Shown here: piece by piece, positions 1 through 9,397 of the stretch
Layout of the letters: each line of letters begins with the position of its first letter
How positions within the stretch are numbered: position 1 is the stretch's first letter
NCBI GenBank assembly: GCA_902490325.1
Contig: CABUDJ010000019.1
Coordinates: 1 to 30,365, forward strand
DNA length: 30,365 bases
From: an uncultured Collinsella sp.
GTDB lineage: Bacteria; Actinomycetota; Coriobacteriia; Coriobacteriales; Coriobacteriaceae
Direction: 5' to 3'
Position numbers and translations under genes: made by a program
The notes under the pieces: generated by a model
The model's input: the letters and a program-made list of their open reading frames with translations, nothing else
What the model was told of the DNA's origin: nothing
Databases searched by the model: none

Positions 1-103
1 TTCCTTTGCGTGCGGAACTCGCGACAAACTTAATATATTTCGCCGCCCCTCTGCCAAGCTCGGGAGACGACACGTTGATGTCTGCTTAACTCTGCTCGCT
101 CAG
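1..103. other. Left-edge non-coding stretch
   Basis: No gene is visible before the histidine phosphatase stop codon. The stretch contains the 17-nt repeat at 9-25 that recurs near 17282, followed by a short AT-rich patch. I see no convincing intrinsic terminator for the phosphatase gene, which ends here on the minus strand. Confidence 0.5.
9..25. repeat. 17-nt dispersed repeat, copy 1
   Basis: The sequence CGTGCGGAACTCGCGAC is identical to 17282-17298. Both copies are intergenic. In this copy it is followed by AAACTTAA; the second copy has GTTAAGTTTG about 50 nt upstream, in inverse sense. Probably a fragment of a dispersed intergenic element; its function is unknown. Confidence 0.5.
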
Positions 104-730
104 CTAATTACTTTGTTGGGGATCTACGATTTGCTGGAGGGTGAACTTGCATTGGGGCTTGTCGCCTTCTCCTCCTGGCTTTTCCTCATCGAAATCAAAA
201 ATCATGATGGCGCAGTTGGGGAGTTTGGCTGGGAGCTTGAAGTCTGCTGGGGCGGCGGCTTTTATGAATTGGCGGCTGGCGCTACCGTGGCTTACTGCTA
301 GTAGGGTTTTGGTATCCTCGGCGCTTATGAGATTGGTGAGGGTTTCTACCATGCGTTTTTGCAGGGCTTGGCTTCCCTCTCCTCCAAAGGGGACTAGGTC
401 CTCGCCCGGATCCCAGACGTCGGTGGGTAGCGCGTCGTGCGGGCCCTCTTCGAAGGTGCCGTAGCAGCGCTCGATAATGCCTTCGCAGGGCTCAACGTCA
501 GCGTCTGCGCCGAGAAGCTCGGTTGCGACGAGGCTTGCCGTGGCCATGGCTCGGCCCAAAGGGGAGGAGACCACTTTATCGGGGACGACGCCGTGGGCTT
601 TGAGCCATGCGGCTGCCATCCCGGCTTGCTGACGGCCTAAGTCGGTGAGCGGTGAATCGCAGCGGCCCTGGACCAGCTTTTTGACGTTGAACTCCGTCTG
701 ACCGTGACGGAGTAGATACAGCTTCTTCAT
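104..730 (-). CDS. Histidine phosphatase family protein (phosphoglycerate mutase-like)
   Basis: A 208-residue cytosolic protein of the histidine phosphatase superfamily. The phosphohistidine motif RHG is at residues 8-10 (His9 nucleophile). SSPLGRA at 55-61 supplies a phosphate-binding Arg, IIERCYGTFEE at 85-95 supplies the acid/base Glu87, and SHGS at 147-150 gives the second catalytic His148. Length and motif order fit cofactor-dependent mutase/phosphatase enzymes. The substrate cannot be told from sequence; such proteins act on phosphosugars, cobalamin precursors or other phosphomonoesters. The ATG is preceded by GGGGAGAG, a good ribosome binding site. It lies 39 nt downstream of the cation transporter gene on the same strand, so the two are probably co-transcribed, although no functional link is evident. 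Confidence 0.85.
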   Translation of the reverse strand: MKKLYLLRHGQTEFNVKKLVQGRCDSPLTDLGRQQAGMAAAWLKAHGVVPDKVVSSPLGRAMATASLVATELLGADADVEPCEGIIERCYGTFEEGPHDALPTDVWDPGEDLVPFGGEGSQALQKRMVETLTNLISAEDTKTLLAVSHGSASRQFIKAAAPADFKLPAKLPNCAIMIFDFDEEKPGGEGDKPQCKFTLQQIVDPQQSN

Positions 731-769
731 GCTCTCCCCTTCTGCATAACCTGCTTTGCCGGCACAGCC

Positions 770-1930
770 TTACTCGTGGGTATGCCCTACGTAGTCTTCG
801 TCGATCGTAATCTTGGCAATCGACTTGGGATATTCCGATTCGACCCGTTGTGCCAGCGCGTGCTTTACGTCTTCGGCACTCATCTGCAGATCCGAGGGAC
901 GCACGCAGTCAAAGATCACGTTGGTGTGCGTAGGACCCGGCACACAGCGTAGATCATGAATCGAGAGGCGGTTATCGATCTCCTGAGCCATTGCGTTGAT
1001 ACGCAGGCGCATGCTCGCCAGCTTGGGGTCATCGGTCACGATGGGGTCGTAGTGAAGTGTGACAATCATGCCGTCTTCGTTCCTAAACGACTGCTCGATG
1101 TTATCGAGCGTGTCGTGACTTTCCAGCGGGCTGGCCTCGGCCGCCATCTCGGCGTGCGCACTTGCAAACTTCCTGCCCGGGCCGTAGTCGTGAACCATCA
1201 AATCGTGAACGCCCAAAACGCCGGGATAGCTCATGATCTTGTCTCGAATGTGCTTGACCAGCTTAGGATCGGGTGACTGGCCCAAAAGCGGGCTTACCGT
1301 ATCTTGAATAAGTTCAAGGCCGCTCCAGCCAATATAGGCGCCAACGGCAAGGCCAACCCATGCGTCAAGATTGATGTGCGTCACCTGCGAAACAATCGCA
1401 CATGCCAGCACGGCGCCTGTGGCAAGGACATCGTTCTTGGAATCCTGCGCGGTCGCATGCAGCGTCTCGGACTCAATGCGATCGCCGAGCTTTTGGTTGA
1501 GGGCCGCCATCCACAGCTTTACAACCATCGAAAGTGCCAGGACTGCCACCAGGGCAAGCGAGAACTCGACAGGCTCCGGGTTGACAATACGCTCCACCGA
1601 GGACTTCACCAGTTCGATGCCAATAAGCAGCACGAGCGCCGCCACGACCAAACCCGAGAGATACTCGTAGCGACCGTGGCCGTAAGGATGCTCGGGGTCG
1701 GCCGGCTTGCTCGCCAGCTTAAAGCCCAGCACGCTCACGATATTCGAGCTGGCATCGGACAGGTTGTTCATGGCATCCGCCACAATCGAAACCGATCCCG
1801 ACAGCACACCAATTGCGCCCTTCGCAGCACAAAGCGCAACATTAGCGAGAATACACACCATGCCCGTCAACGTGCCCACGCGCGCACGGTCGCCCTGCGC
1901 ACGACGAACGATCCACTCGACCATCTTCAT
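770..1930 (-). CDS. Cation diffusion facilitator transporter, manganese-type metal site
   Basis: A 386-residue CDF-family divalent metal/proton antiporter of the cytoplasmic membrane. Hydrophobic segments are at about 22-46, 48-72, 92-112, 122-142, 166-184 and 188-208, followed by a cytoplasmic C-terminal domain. The transmembrane metal site reads DAMNNLSD in TM2 (Asn55, Asp59) and DSKND in TM5 (Asp163, Asp167). This Asn-Asp-Asp-Asp set is the one described for manganese exporters such as MntE, whereas zinc transporters use His/Asp; Mn efflux is therefore an inference. The C-terminal region is longer than in FieF and ends in a His-rich GHTHE tail. The start is uncertain: the ATG at 1930 has a GGGGG tract only 3 nt upstream, and the ATG at 1924 has better spacing. 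A terminator from the preceding EIIC gene separates it from that unit. Confidence 0.85.
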   Translation of the reverse strand: MKMVEWIVRRAQGDRARVGTLTGMVCILANVALCAAKGAIGVLSGSVSIVADAMNNLSDASSNIVSVLGFKLASKPADPEHPYGHGRYEYLSGLVVAALVLLIGIELVKSSVERIVNPEPVEFSLALVAVLALSMVVKLWMAALNQKLGDRIESETLHATAQDSKNDVLATGAVLACAIVSQVTHINLDAWVGLAVGAYIGWSGLELIQDTVSPLLGQSPDPKLVKHIRDKIMSYPGVLGVHDLMVHDYGPGRKFASAHAEMAAEASPLESHDTLDNIEQSFRNEDGMIVTLHYDPIVTDDPKLASMRLRINAMAQEIDNRLSIHDLRCVPGPTHTNVIFDCVRPSDLQMSAEDVKHALAQRVESEYPKSIAKITIDEDYVGHTHE

Positions 1931-2009
1931 CAGCCCCCACGGTACTGCCTATATATATCTATTGCTCAAACGGATTGTAGTGTAGCCACTTTGTCCTTCA
2001 GATACAAAA

Positions 2010-2039
2010 AAGGCCACAACCCACACGGGCCACGGCCTT
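2010..2039 (-). terminator. Intrinsic terminator after the EIIC gene
   Basis: Read on the minus strand, AAGGCC at 2039-2034 pairs with GGCCTT at 2015-2010. Additional inner pairing is available, and a T run follows (TTTTTTG to about 2005). It lies 38 nt past the EIIC stop codon and upstream of the cation transporter gene, so it closes the upstream transcript. Confidence 0.75.
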
Positions 2040-2077
2040 GGAATATGGCAAAGGAATCGTCCTTGTGTCGCACAGGT

Positions 2078-3292
2078 TTACGCGCTTACTTCGGCCACGC
2101 TCTTCGAGGTTTCGGGTGAATCGGCTCCGTCCCCCGTCGTCTGTCCCTTCGCCGGCACCACGCCAAAGCAGTAGCTCAGCGCCGCAGACACCGCAAATGC
2201 CACACCGCCGGCAGCGCAGCACCACAGCAGGTTCGAGATGCCGCCCGTGGCAAAGCCAATGACCATAAGGACATTCGTCATGCCGATGGTATAGGCCGTA
2301 ACGTGGCCCACGGCCGCAACAAGGCCTCCGACGGCGCCGCCAATGGCCATGCACGTCAGGCACCTGCCATATTTAAAGCCGCAACCGTACAGCGCCGGCT
2401 CGCTTACGCCGCCAAGAACACCCGAGATTGAATAGCCCAGCATGAGCGCCTTCTCGTCCTTATCCGCAACGCGAAGCGACGCGCCAAAGGGCATGCCCCA
2501 AACGGCGAACGTTGCCATCGTCGCGGCGATCAGGATGCACGAATCCGTTCCCACACTCATAAACTGCGCATAGGCGAGCGATAGGACAACGTTGCTGACG
2601 CCGGCGATCTTTAGGAACTCCCAGCCCGCAGCAAGCCCCATGAGCGTGAGCAGCGACACGATGCCACCGGAATTGCCAAGCATAAACATAAGCTGGCCCA
2701 ACAGCATGCCCAGATAGCTGCCCGCCGGTGCCGTGATACACAGCGAAACCGGAACCATGACAAGCATGGTCGCAAACGGAACGAACGAAAACGCCACGGC
2801 CTTAGGGATAACGCGCTGAAAGAAACACTCCACTCGCCATAGCACGGGCACCGAGATGAGAACCGGAATAACAGTCGTCGTGTAATCGTTGACCGGCGCG
2901 GGAAGTAAACCATACACGGAAGCCATCGATGCCCCCGTCGTCGATGCGGCATCGACGAGCTTAAGCAGATCGGGCGCAATCAATACGCCGCCCAGCATCA
3001 TGCCCAGCTGCTCCGAGCAACCGAGCTGGCGGGCGGCCGCCCAACCAAGATAAATGGGCAAAAAGTAGTAGCCGGCGTTATAGAGCCAACTGTAGAACAG
3101 GCGATAGATTTCGGAATCGGCAGACCACAGGCCCAGCATGCCTTCGCCCATAATGACGGCGACGGTACGAAACAGCGCCGCACAGACAATAAACGGCAGC
3201 GCCGACATCATGCTTTTGGACAGATAGTCCACCACGGCCATGGCGTTTGATGAAACCGTCGTTGTAAACGAGGTGTTAGAAACTTGTGACAT
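2078..3292 (-). CDS. PTS sugar permease EIIC, stand-alone (glucose/beta-glucoside type)
   Basis: A 404-residue polytopic membrane protein that would carry a sugar through the membrane in a phosphotransferase system. Family signatures visible are YFLPIYLGWAAARQLG (76-91), NDYTTTVIPVLISV (135-148) and GGVSEPALYG (294-303), the last equivalent to the GITEP loop of glucose-superfamily EIIC domains. There is no EIIB cysteine domain or EIIA domain in the protein, and none is encoded nearby, so it must borrow partners encoded elsewhere or have another role. The start at 3292 (MSQVSN) has GGGAAAGG just upstream; the open frame extends to 3592, but that part overlaps accDA and is not coding. The hydrophilic tail after about 375 is Thr/Ser/Glu-rich. 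The gene begins 40 nt after accDA, with an inverted repeat between them. The sugar is not predictable. Confidence 0.8.
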   Translation of the reverse strand: MSQVSNTSFTTTVSSNAMAVVDYLSKSMMSALPFIVCAALFRTVAVIMGEGMLGLWSADSEIYRLFYSWLYNAGYYFLPIYLGWAAARQLGCSEQLGMMLGGVLIAPDLLKLVDAASTTGASMASVYGLLPAPVNDYTTTVIPVLISVPVLWRVECFFQRVIPKAVAFSFVPFATMLVMVPVSLCITAPAGSYLGMLLGQLMFMLGNSGGIVSLLTLMGLAAGWEFLKIAGVSNVVLSLAYAQFMSVGTDSCILIAATMATFAVWGMPFGASLRVADKDEKALMLGYSISGVLGGVSEPALYGCGFKYGRCLTCMAIGGAVGGLVAAVGHVTAYTIGMTNVLMVIGFATGGISNLLWCCAAGGVAFAVSAALSYCFGVVPAKGQTTGDGADSPETSKSVAEVSA

Positions 3293-3307
3293 GGAACGCC
3301 TTTCCCA

Positions 3308-3338
3308 ATGTGACATGCGGGCTGTCCCCTTGTCACAT
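3308..3338. repeat. Short inverted repeat between accDA and the EIIC gene
   Basis: ATGTGACA (3308-3315) and TGTCACAT (3331-3338) form an 8-bp stem around a 15-nt loop. The element overlaps the accDA stop codon (3333-3335). Its loop contains CTGTCCCC, and CCCAATG lies just outside; both words also occur in the large inverted repeat near 18880-18990, suggesting a related or degenerate element. There is no T run, so it is unlikely to be a strong intrinsic terminator. Confidence 0.5.
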
Positions 3339-5043
3339 CGTGCGGTACTGACCGATTGCGCGGTACTTTTCGTAGCGGAGGTTTGTGAGGGTCGCGTCGT
3401 CGAGCCGCCCAAGTGTATCGAAGGCATCAAATGCCGAGGACATGACGGCACCGGCGATCTCCTCATGCGACAGACCCCTATCGTCAACAATGCCGTCGAT
3501 GATGCCGAGCGCCAACAGGTCGGGAGCCGTGAGCTTAAGCGCCTCGGCGGCCTCATTCGCGCGCTCGGTATCCTTCCACAGGATCGACGCACAGGCCTCG
3601 GGGCTCACGACCGAATAGGCCGAGCTCGAGAGCATCAGGATGCGGTCGGCCACGGACAGCGCCAGCGCGCCACCAGAGCCGCCCTCGCCTGTCACCACCG
3701 AGACAATCGGCGTCTTGAGGCCGCTCATCTCCATGAGATTCTGGGCAATCGCCTCGCCCTGGCCGCGCTCCTCGGCACCGATGCCGCAAAACGCGCCCGA
3801 AGTATCGACCAGGCACAGAACCGGTCGACCAAACTTTTCGGCCTGACGCATAAGGCGACGCGCTTTGCGGTAGCCCTCGGGATGTGCCATACCAAAGTTG
3901 CGACGCATGCGCTCTTTGGTCGTGGTACCGCGCTCGACGGCGATAACCGTCACGGGTCGCCCGTCTTTCCAGCCAATGCCAGCCACCACGGCGGCGTCGT
4001 CGCCAAAGTAACGGTCGCCATGCAGCTCCACAAATCCATCCAGGCCCAGCGAGATCATCTCGCCCGCCGTGGCGCGATCTGCCGATCGGGTCTGCTTGAC
4101 AATCTCGAGCGCGGTTTTTGGTGCGGTCGAGCGCTTGAACAAGTGTCCCAGCTTTTTGCCGCGACGACCCGTATGCACGATCTCATGCGGTGCCCCCAGG
4201 CCGGGCGCGTGCCCTTCGTGCAGTGCCAGCAGCTCGCCTACCGTGAGCGCAATCTCGCCACGCGGAACAACGGCATCGCAAAAGCCGTGCTCCAGCAAAA
4301 ACTCGGAGCGCTGGAATCCCTTGGGCAGGCGCTTGTGCATGTTCTGCTCGATCACGCGCGGGCCGGCAAATGCCGTCAGGGCATCGGGCTCGGCCAGGAT
4401 AATGTCGCCCTCCATGGCAAAACTCGCGGTTACGCCTCCGGTCGTGGGGTCGGTGAGCACCGTGATATACAGGCCGCCCGCCTCGCTGTGGCGCCTAACC
4501 GCCGCAGAAATCTTGGCCATCTGCATAAGCGATGTCACGCCCTCTTGCATGCGCGCACCGCCCGAAACGGTAAAGCCGACAACTGACAACCCCAGCTCGG
4601 TCGCATGCTCAAATGTGCGACAGATCTTCTCGCCCACCACGGAACCCATCGAGCCCATCATAAAGTTGGCGTCCATAAAGAAGAGCGCCGTATCGCAACC
4701 GCAGATTTTGCCTCTACCGCACACAACGGCATCGCGCTCGCCCGAACGCTCGCTCACGCTCTTGAGCTTGTCGGCATAACCGGGAAACGAGAGGAAGTCC
4801 TCCGACGCCAGATTGGCATCCCATTCCTCAAACGTGCCCTCGTCAACCGTCATGCGCATGCGCGCGCGACCGCTCACGCGAAAGTGTTTTCCGCAACGAG
4901 GGCAGACCTCGAGGTTGTCGTGCAGGCGCGCCTCATCGATCACGCGGCGGCACTCCGGGCACTTGATAAACACGTGACGCGCGGGAAACTCGGCGCACGA
5001 CTCGGTCATCGGTCCCTCGAGGACGTTGACCGTCTTCGCTTTT

Positions 5044-5057
<14 letters not shown>
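3333..5057 (-). CDS. accDA: Acetyl-CoA carboxylase carboxyltransferase, fused beta-alpha subunits
   Basis: A 574-residue fusion of AccD (beta) and AccA (alpha), which transfers the carboxyl group from carboxybiotin on AccB to acetyl-CoA to give malonyl-CoA. The N-terminal half has the AccD zinc ribbon (Cys33, Cys36, Cys52, Cys55) and the core motif SGGARMQEGVTSLMQMAKIS (165-184). The C-terminal half from about 310 is AccA, with GIGAEERGQGEAIA (425-438) and GEGGSGGALALSVADRI (457-473). The fused arrangement occurs in several Actinobacteria and other groups; E. coli has two separate genes. The ATG at 5057 lies inside the last codons of accC with GGGG 7 nt upstream; the ATG at 5051 is an alternative. 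The overlap implies translational coupling. It is the last biosynthetic gene of the fatty acid operon. Confidence 0.95.
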
Positions 5058-6387
<1,330 letters not shown>

Positions 6388-6397
6388 GAAGCCTTCC

Positions 6398-6820
6398 TTA
6401 ACTTTCGTGCATGAGTGCAAAGGACATATCGGCGCGGCAGCAAACCTCACCGTTGACGCTCGCAGTACCCGTCGCAAAGCGGAACGGCCCGCGCGCACGC
6501 GTGATGGTGCACACCAGATCAACCGTGTCGCCCGGGCGCACCGGACGCTTAAAGCGCACCTTATCGAGGCTCGTATAGAACGGCGTCGCGCCGCGCGCCT
6601 CCTCATCGCCCATCAGCAGCACGCAGCAGTTCTGGGCGAGCATCTCGCACTGAATCACGCCGGGGACGACCGGGTTTCCCGGAAAATGCCCCTGCAAAAA
6701 GTACTCGTCGCCCGTGATCGTGATCTTGCCGTGGGCCTCGTCGCCCACCAGCTCGGCCTCGTCGAGCAAAAGCATCGGCTCGCGATGCGGTAACAGCTTC
6801 TTGAGCTCTTCTTTGTTCAT
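6398..6820 (-). CDS. fabZ: 3-hydroxyacyl-ACP dehydratase
   Basis: A 140-residue hot-dog-fold enzyme that dehydrates 3-hydroxyacyl-ACP to trans-2-enoyl-ACP in the elongation cycle. It has the N-terminal LPHREPMLLLDE (10-21) and the active-site motif GHFPGNPVVPGVIQCEMLAQ (44-63), with catalytic His45 and Glu59. Glu rather than Asp at the second position is FabZ-like, not FabA-like, so an isomerase role is not predicted. The ATG at 6820 is preferred because AGGTGAT lies 5 nt upstream; a GTG at 6829 directly abuts the accB stop and has no suitable ribosome binding site. It sits between accB and accC, splitting the carboxylase genes as in many bacterial fab clusters. Confidence 0.97.
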   Translation of the reverse strand: MNKEELKKLLPHREPMLLLDEAELVGDEAHGKITITGDEYFLQGHFPGNPVVPGVIQCEMLAQNCCVLLMGDEEARGATPFYTSLDKVRFKRPVRPGDTVDLVCTITRARGPFRFATGTASVNGEVCCRADMSFALMHES

Positions 6821-6829
6821 GGATATCAC

Positions 6830-7303
6830 CTATCCGATCCTCATGAGGCAGCTGCCGAACTCCACGAGGTCGCCGTCGGCCACGCAGATCTCGAGCACCT
6901 CACCGTCTGCCTCGGCCGTCACCTCGTTGAGAACCTTCATGGCCTCGATGATGCAAAGGGTCTCGCCAGCCTTGACCTTGGAGCCCACGTGCACAAACGG
7001 TTCGTTGCCCGGCGCCGGGGCAGCATAGAAAACGCCGACCATGGGAGCGGTCACCTCGGTGCCCTTGGGCTCCGGTGCGGCGGCAGGTGTCTGCGCGGCG
7101 GGCTCCGGTGCGGCAGGCGCGACTGTGGGAGCTGCAACTGGAGCGGCCATAGCGCTCGGCATAGGCATGGGCACGGCAACCGGCTGCGCGGCGCTCGCGC
7201 GCTCGAGTTCGACCGCAGTGCCATCGGGCTCCTCAACGCGTACGCGCGTGAGGCCGCGGTCCTCCATAACATCGGCTATCTCGGCAAGTCTTTTGGAATC
7301 CAT
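6830..7303 (-). CDS. accB: Biotin carboxyl carrier protein of acetyl-CoA carboxylase
   Basis: A 157-residue carrier. A short N-terminal domain (1-37) is followed by an Ala/Pro-rich flexible linker (about 38-80) and a C-terminal biotinyl domain with the acceptor motif EAMKVLNEV (120-128). Lys123 is the predicted biotinylation site, modified by the ligase encoded divergently at 12683. The PMVGVFYAAPAPGNEPFV stretch (87-104) is the thumb-containing region typical of AccB. GAGGAG lies 7 nt before the ATG and close to the fabF stop; only 3 nt separate the two genes. Confidence 0.97.
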   Translation of the reverse strand: MDSKRLAEIADVMEDRGLTRVRVEEPDGTAVELERASAAQPVAVPMPMPSAMAAPVAAPTVAPAAPEPAAQTPAAAPEPKGTEVTAPMVGVFYAAPAPGNEPFVHVGSKVKAGETLCIIEAMKVLNEVTAEADGEVLEICVADGDLVEFGSCLMRIG

Positions 7304-7306
7304 GCT

Positions 7307-8554
7307 CTAGCTCCTCGTATATCTACGCAGCGCGATGGCGGCGTTGTGTCCGCCAAAGCCCAGGTTGGTCGAAAGCGCCCAGGTAAGGTCGGCGCGAACC
7401 GCGCGATTGGGCGTGTAGTCAAGATCGCAGGCGGGATCGGGCGTGTGGTAGTTAATGGTCGGCGGCACCACGCCCTGCTCGAGCGCCATGGCGCAGGCCA
7501 TGACCTCGATGGCGCCCGTGGCACCGATCATGTGGCCGGTCATCGACTTAGTCGACGAGACGTGCGCGGCGCGCGCCGCGTCCTCGCCGAGCGCACGCTT
7601 AATGCCCGCCGTCTCGGACGAATCGTTGAGCTTGGTCGATGTGCCGTGAGCATTGATGTAGAGACCCTCGGAAGGCCTGACGTCGCCCTCGGTCACCGCC
7701 AGCGATATCGCGCGGGCAATGCCGGCAGCCTCGGGATCAGGGCTCGTGATGTGATAGGCATCATCGGTGTTGCCGTAGCCAACGACCTCGGCATAAATGT
7801 GCGCACCGCGCGCCTGCGCATGTTCCATGCTCTCGAGCACGAGCACGCAGGCGCCCTCGCCCATCACAAAGCCATCGCGGTCTGCATCGAACGGGCGGCA
7901 AGCCGTCGCGGGATCAGGGTTGGTGGTCAATGCGCGGCAGGACGTAAAGCCCGCAACGGCATCGGGGATAATTGCGGCCTCGGCGCCGCCCGCGAGGATC
8001 GCGTCGGCATAGCCGTGCTTGATGGCGCGGAACGCCTCACCCACCGCATGGGCAGAAGTCGCGCAGGCAGTCACGACGGGCAGGGTCGGGCCCTTTGCCT
8101 TATGGCGAATCGCGATGTTGCCCGAAGCCATGTTGGGAATCATCATCGCGATCATGTAAGGCGATGCGCGACGAGGCCCCCGATCGGCGATCGTGTGGAC
8201 GTTGTCGACGAGTGTCTGCATGCCGCCCACACCCGAGCCCACGTAGACGCCCAGGCGCTCTCGATCGATGGCGCCTTCGACATCAAAGCCCGCATCGTGC
8301 ATAGCCTCGTCCGAAGCCGCCATCGCAAACTGAACGCAGGGGTCCAGATGCTTTGCATCACGCTTGCCAAAGTACTCGTTGCCGTCAAAGCCCTTGACCT
8401 CGGCCGCCACCTTGACGGCAAACGCATCGGTATCGAAGTGCGTGATCGGGCCGATGCCGCACGTGCCGGCGCACATGGCCGCCCAGGTGGCAAGCGCCGT
8501 GTTGCCGAGCGGCGATACGGCACCGATGCCGGTGATTGCAACTCTCTGTTCCAT
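7307..8554 (-). CDS. fabF: 3-oxoacyl-ACP synthase II (elongating ketosynthase)
   Basis: A 415-residue KAS II enzyme that condenses malonyl-ACP with acyl-ACP. The Cys-His-His triad is present: Cys164 in VTACATSAHAVG, His303 in INAHGTSTKLND and His341 in SMTGHMIGATGAIE, with the conserved Lys336. The positions almost match E. coli FabF. The start is ambiguous between two adjacent ATGs (8557 and 8554); GAGGAG lies 3 or 6 nt upstream, so 8554 is chosen. It lies 39 nt after fabG and 3 nt before accB. No fabB paralogue or second elongating ketosynthase is seen in the window. Confidence 0.97.
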   Translation of the reverse strand: MEQRVAITGIGAVSPLGNTALATWAAMCAGTCGIGPITHFDTDAFAVKVAAEVKGFDGNEYFGKRDAKHLDPCVQFAMAASDEAMHDAGFDVEGAIDRERLGVYVGSGVGGMQTLVDNVHTIADRGPRRASPYMIAMMIPNMASGNIAIRHKAKGPTLPVVTACATSAHAVGEAFRAIKHGYADAILAGGAEAAIIPDAVAGFTSCRALTTNPDPATACRPFDADRDGFVMGEGACVLVLESMEHAQARGAHIYAEVVGYGNTDDAYHITSPDPEAAGIARAISLAVTEGDVRPSEGLYINAHGTSTKLNDSSETAGIKRALGEDAARAAHVSSTKSMTGHMIGATGAIEVMACAMALEQGVVPPTINYHTPDPACDLDYTPNRAVRADLTWALSTNLGFGGHNAAIALRRYTRS

Positions 8555-8593
8555 CATGGTCTCCTCATCCAAGCCGTTCTTCGGCCCTGGTTT

Positions 8594-9367
8594 CTACATC
8601 GCCATTCCGCCGTCGACGCGTACGACCTCGCCCGTAATGTAGGCAGCCGCGTCGCTCGCCAAAAAGCGCACCACGCCGGCCACTTCCTCGGGACGCGCCA
8701 TGCGCCTCAGGGGAATCTGCTCCTCGCATGCCGCACGCACCTTATCCGATAGCTTTGCCGTCATATCGGTCTCGACAAACCCGGGTGCGACCGCGTTCAC
8801 TCGTACGCCGCGGGGCGCAAGCTCGCGCGCTACCGCCTTGGTCAGGCCGATCACGCCCGCCTTAGAGGCAGCGTAGTTGGCCTGCCCGGCATTGCCCATC
8901 AGGCCCACAACCGAGCTCATGTTGACGACGCAGCCGCCGCGCTGGCGCATAAAGGTCTTGGTGAGCGCGCGCGTCGTATTGAACGTGCCCTTGAGATTGA
9001 CATCGAGCACGCGGTCGAAGGCATCGTCACCCATACGCATGAGCAGGCCGTCGCGCGTGATGCCGGCGTTGTTGACGAGCGCCCAAATGGAGCCAAAGTC
9101 GTTGAGGACCGTCTCCACGCAAGTGTTGACGGCGGCGGGGTCGGCCACGTCACATTGATATGCGCGTGCCGTGGCGCCAGCCGCCTCACAGGCGTCGCAC
9201 GTCTCGCGCGCCGCATCTGCGCCACCGGCATAGACGACGGCGATATCAAAGCCGTCCTCCGCCAGGCCCACGGCACAAGCGCGACCGATGCCGCGCGAGC
9301 CGCCCGTGACAAGCGCCACGCGACGTGAGTCGTTGCGCTCGAGCGCGCCGTTGTTCAAGTTGCCCAT
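8594..9367 (-). CDS. fabG: 3-oxoacyl-ACP reductase
   Basis: A 257-residue short-chain dehydrogenase that reduces 3-oxoacyl-ACP, probably with NADPH. The Rossmann nucleotide loop TGGSRGIG is at 21-28, NNAG at 99-102, and the catalytic tetrad Asn124, Ser152, Tyr165, Lys169 lies in DVNLKG, MSSVVG and YAASK. PGFVETDMT (about 195-205) and the C-terminal ITGEVVRVDGGMAM are FabG hallmarks. Compared with E. coli FabG there is an extra N-terminal tail of about 14 residues. AAAGGA precedes the ATG by 6 nt. The context between fabD and fabF supports FabG over other SDR functions. Confidence 0.95.
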   Translation of the reverse strand: MGNLNNGALERNDSRRVALVTGGSRGIGRACAVGLAEDGFDIAVVYAGGADAARETCDACEAAGATARAYQCDVADPAAVNTCVETVLNDFGSIWALVNNAGITRDGLLMRMGDDAFDRVLDVNLKGTFNTTRALTKTFMRQRGGCVVNMSSVVGLMGNAGQANYAASKAGVIGLTKAVARELAPRGVRVNAVAPGFVETDMTAKLSDKVRAACEEQIPLRRMARPEEVAGVVRFLASDAAAYITGEVVRVDGGMAM

Positions 9368-9397
9368 GTCATTCCTTTCGGGTTACAGCCCTGTGGG

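Noticed and set aside
3240..4586. 448-codon open frame opposite accDA
   Set aside because: Antisense shadow of a well-supported gene in high-GC DNA.
6989..8752. 587-codon open frame opposite accB and fabF
   Set aside because: Arg/His/Ala-rich shadow translation across two real genes; it crosses gene boundaries and has no recognisable domain.
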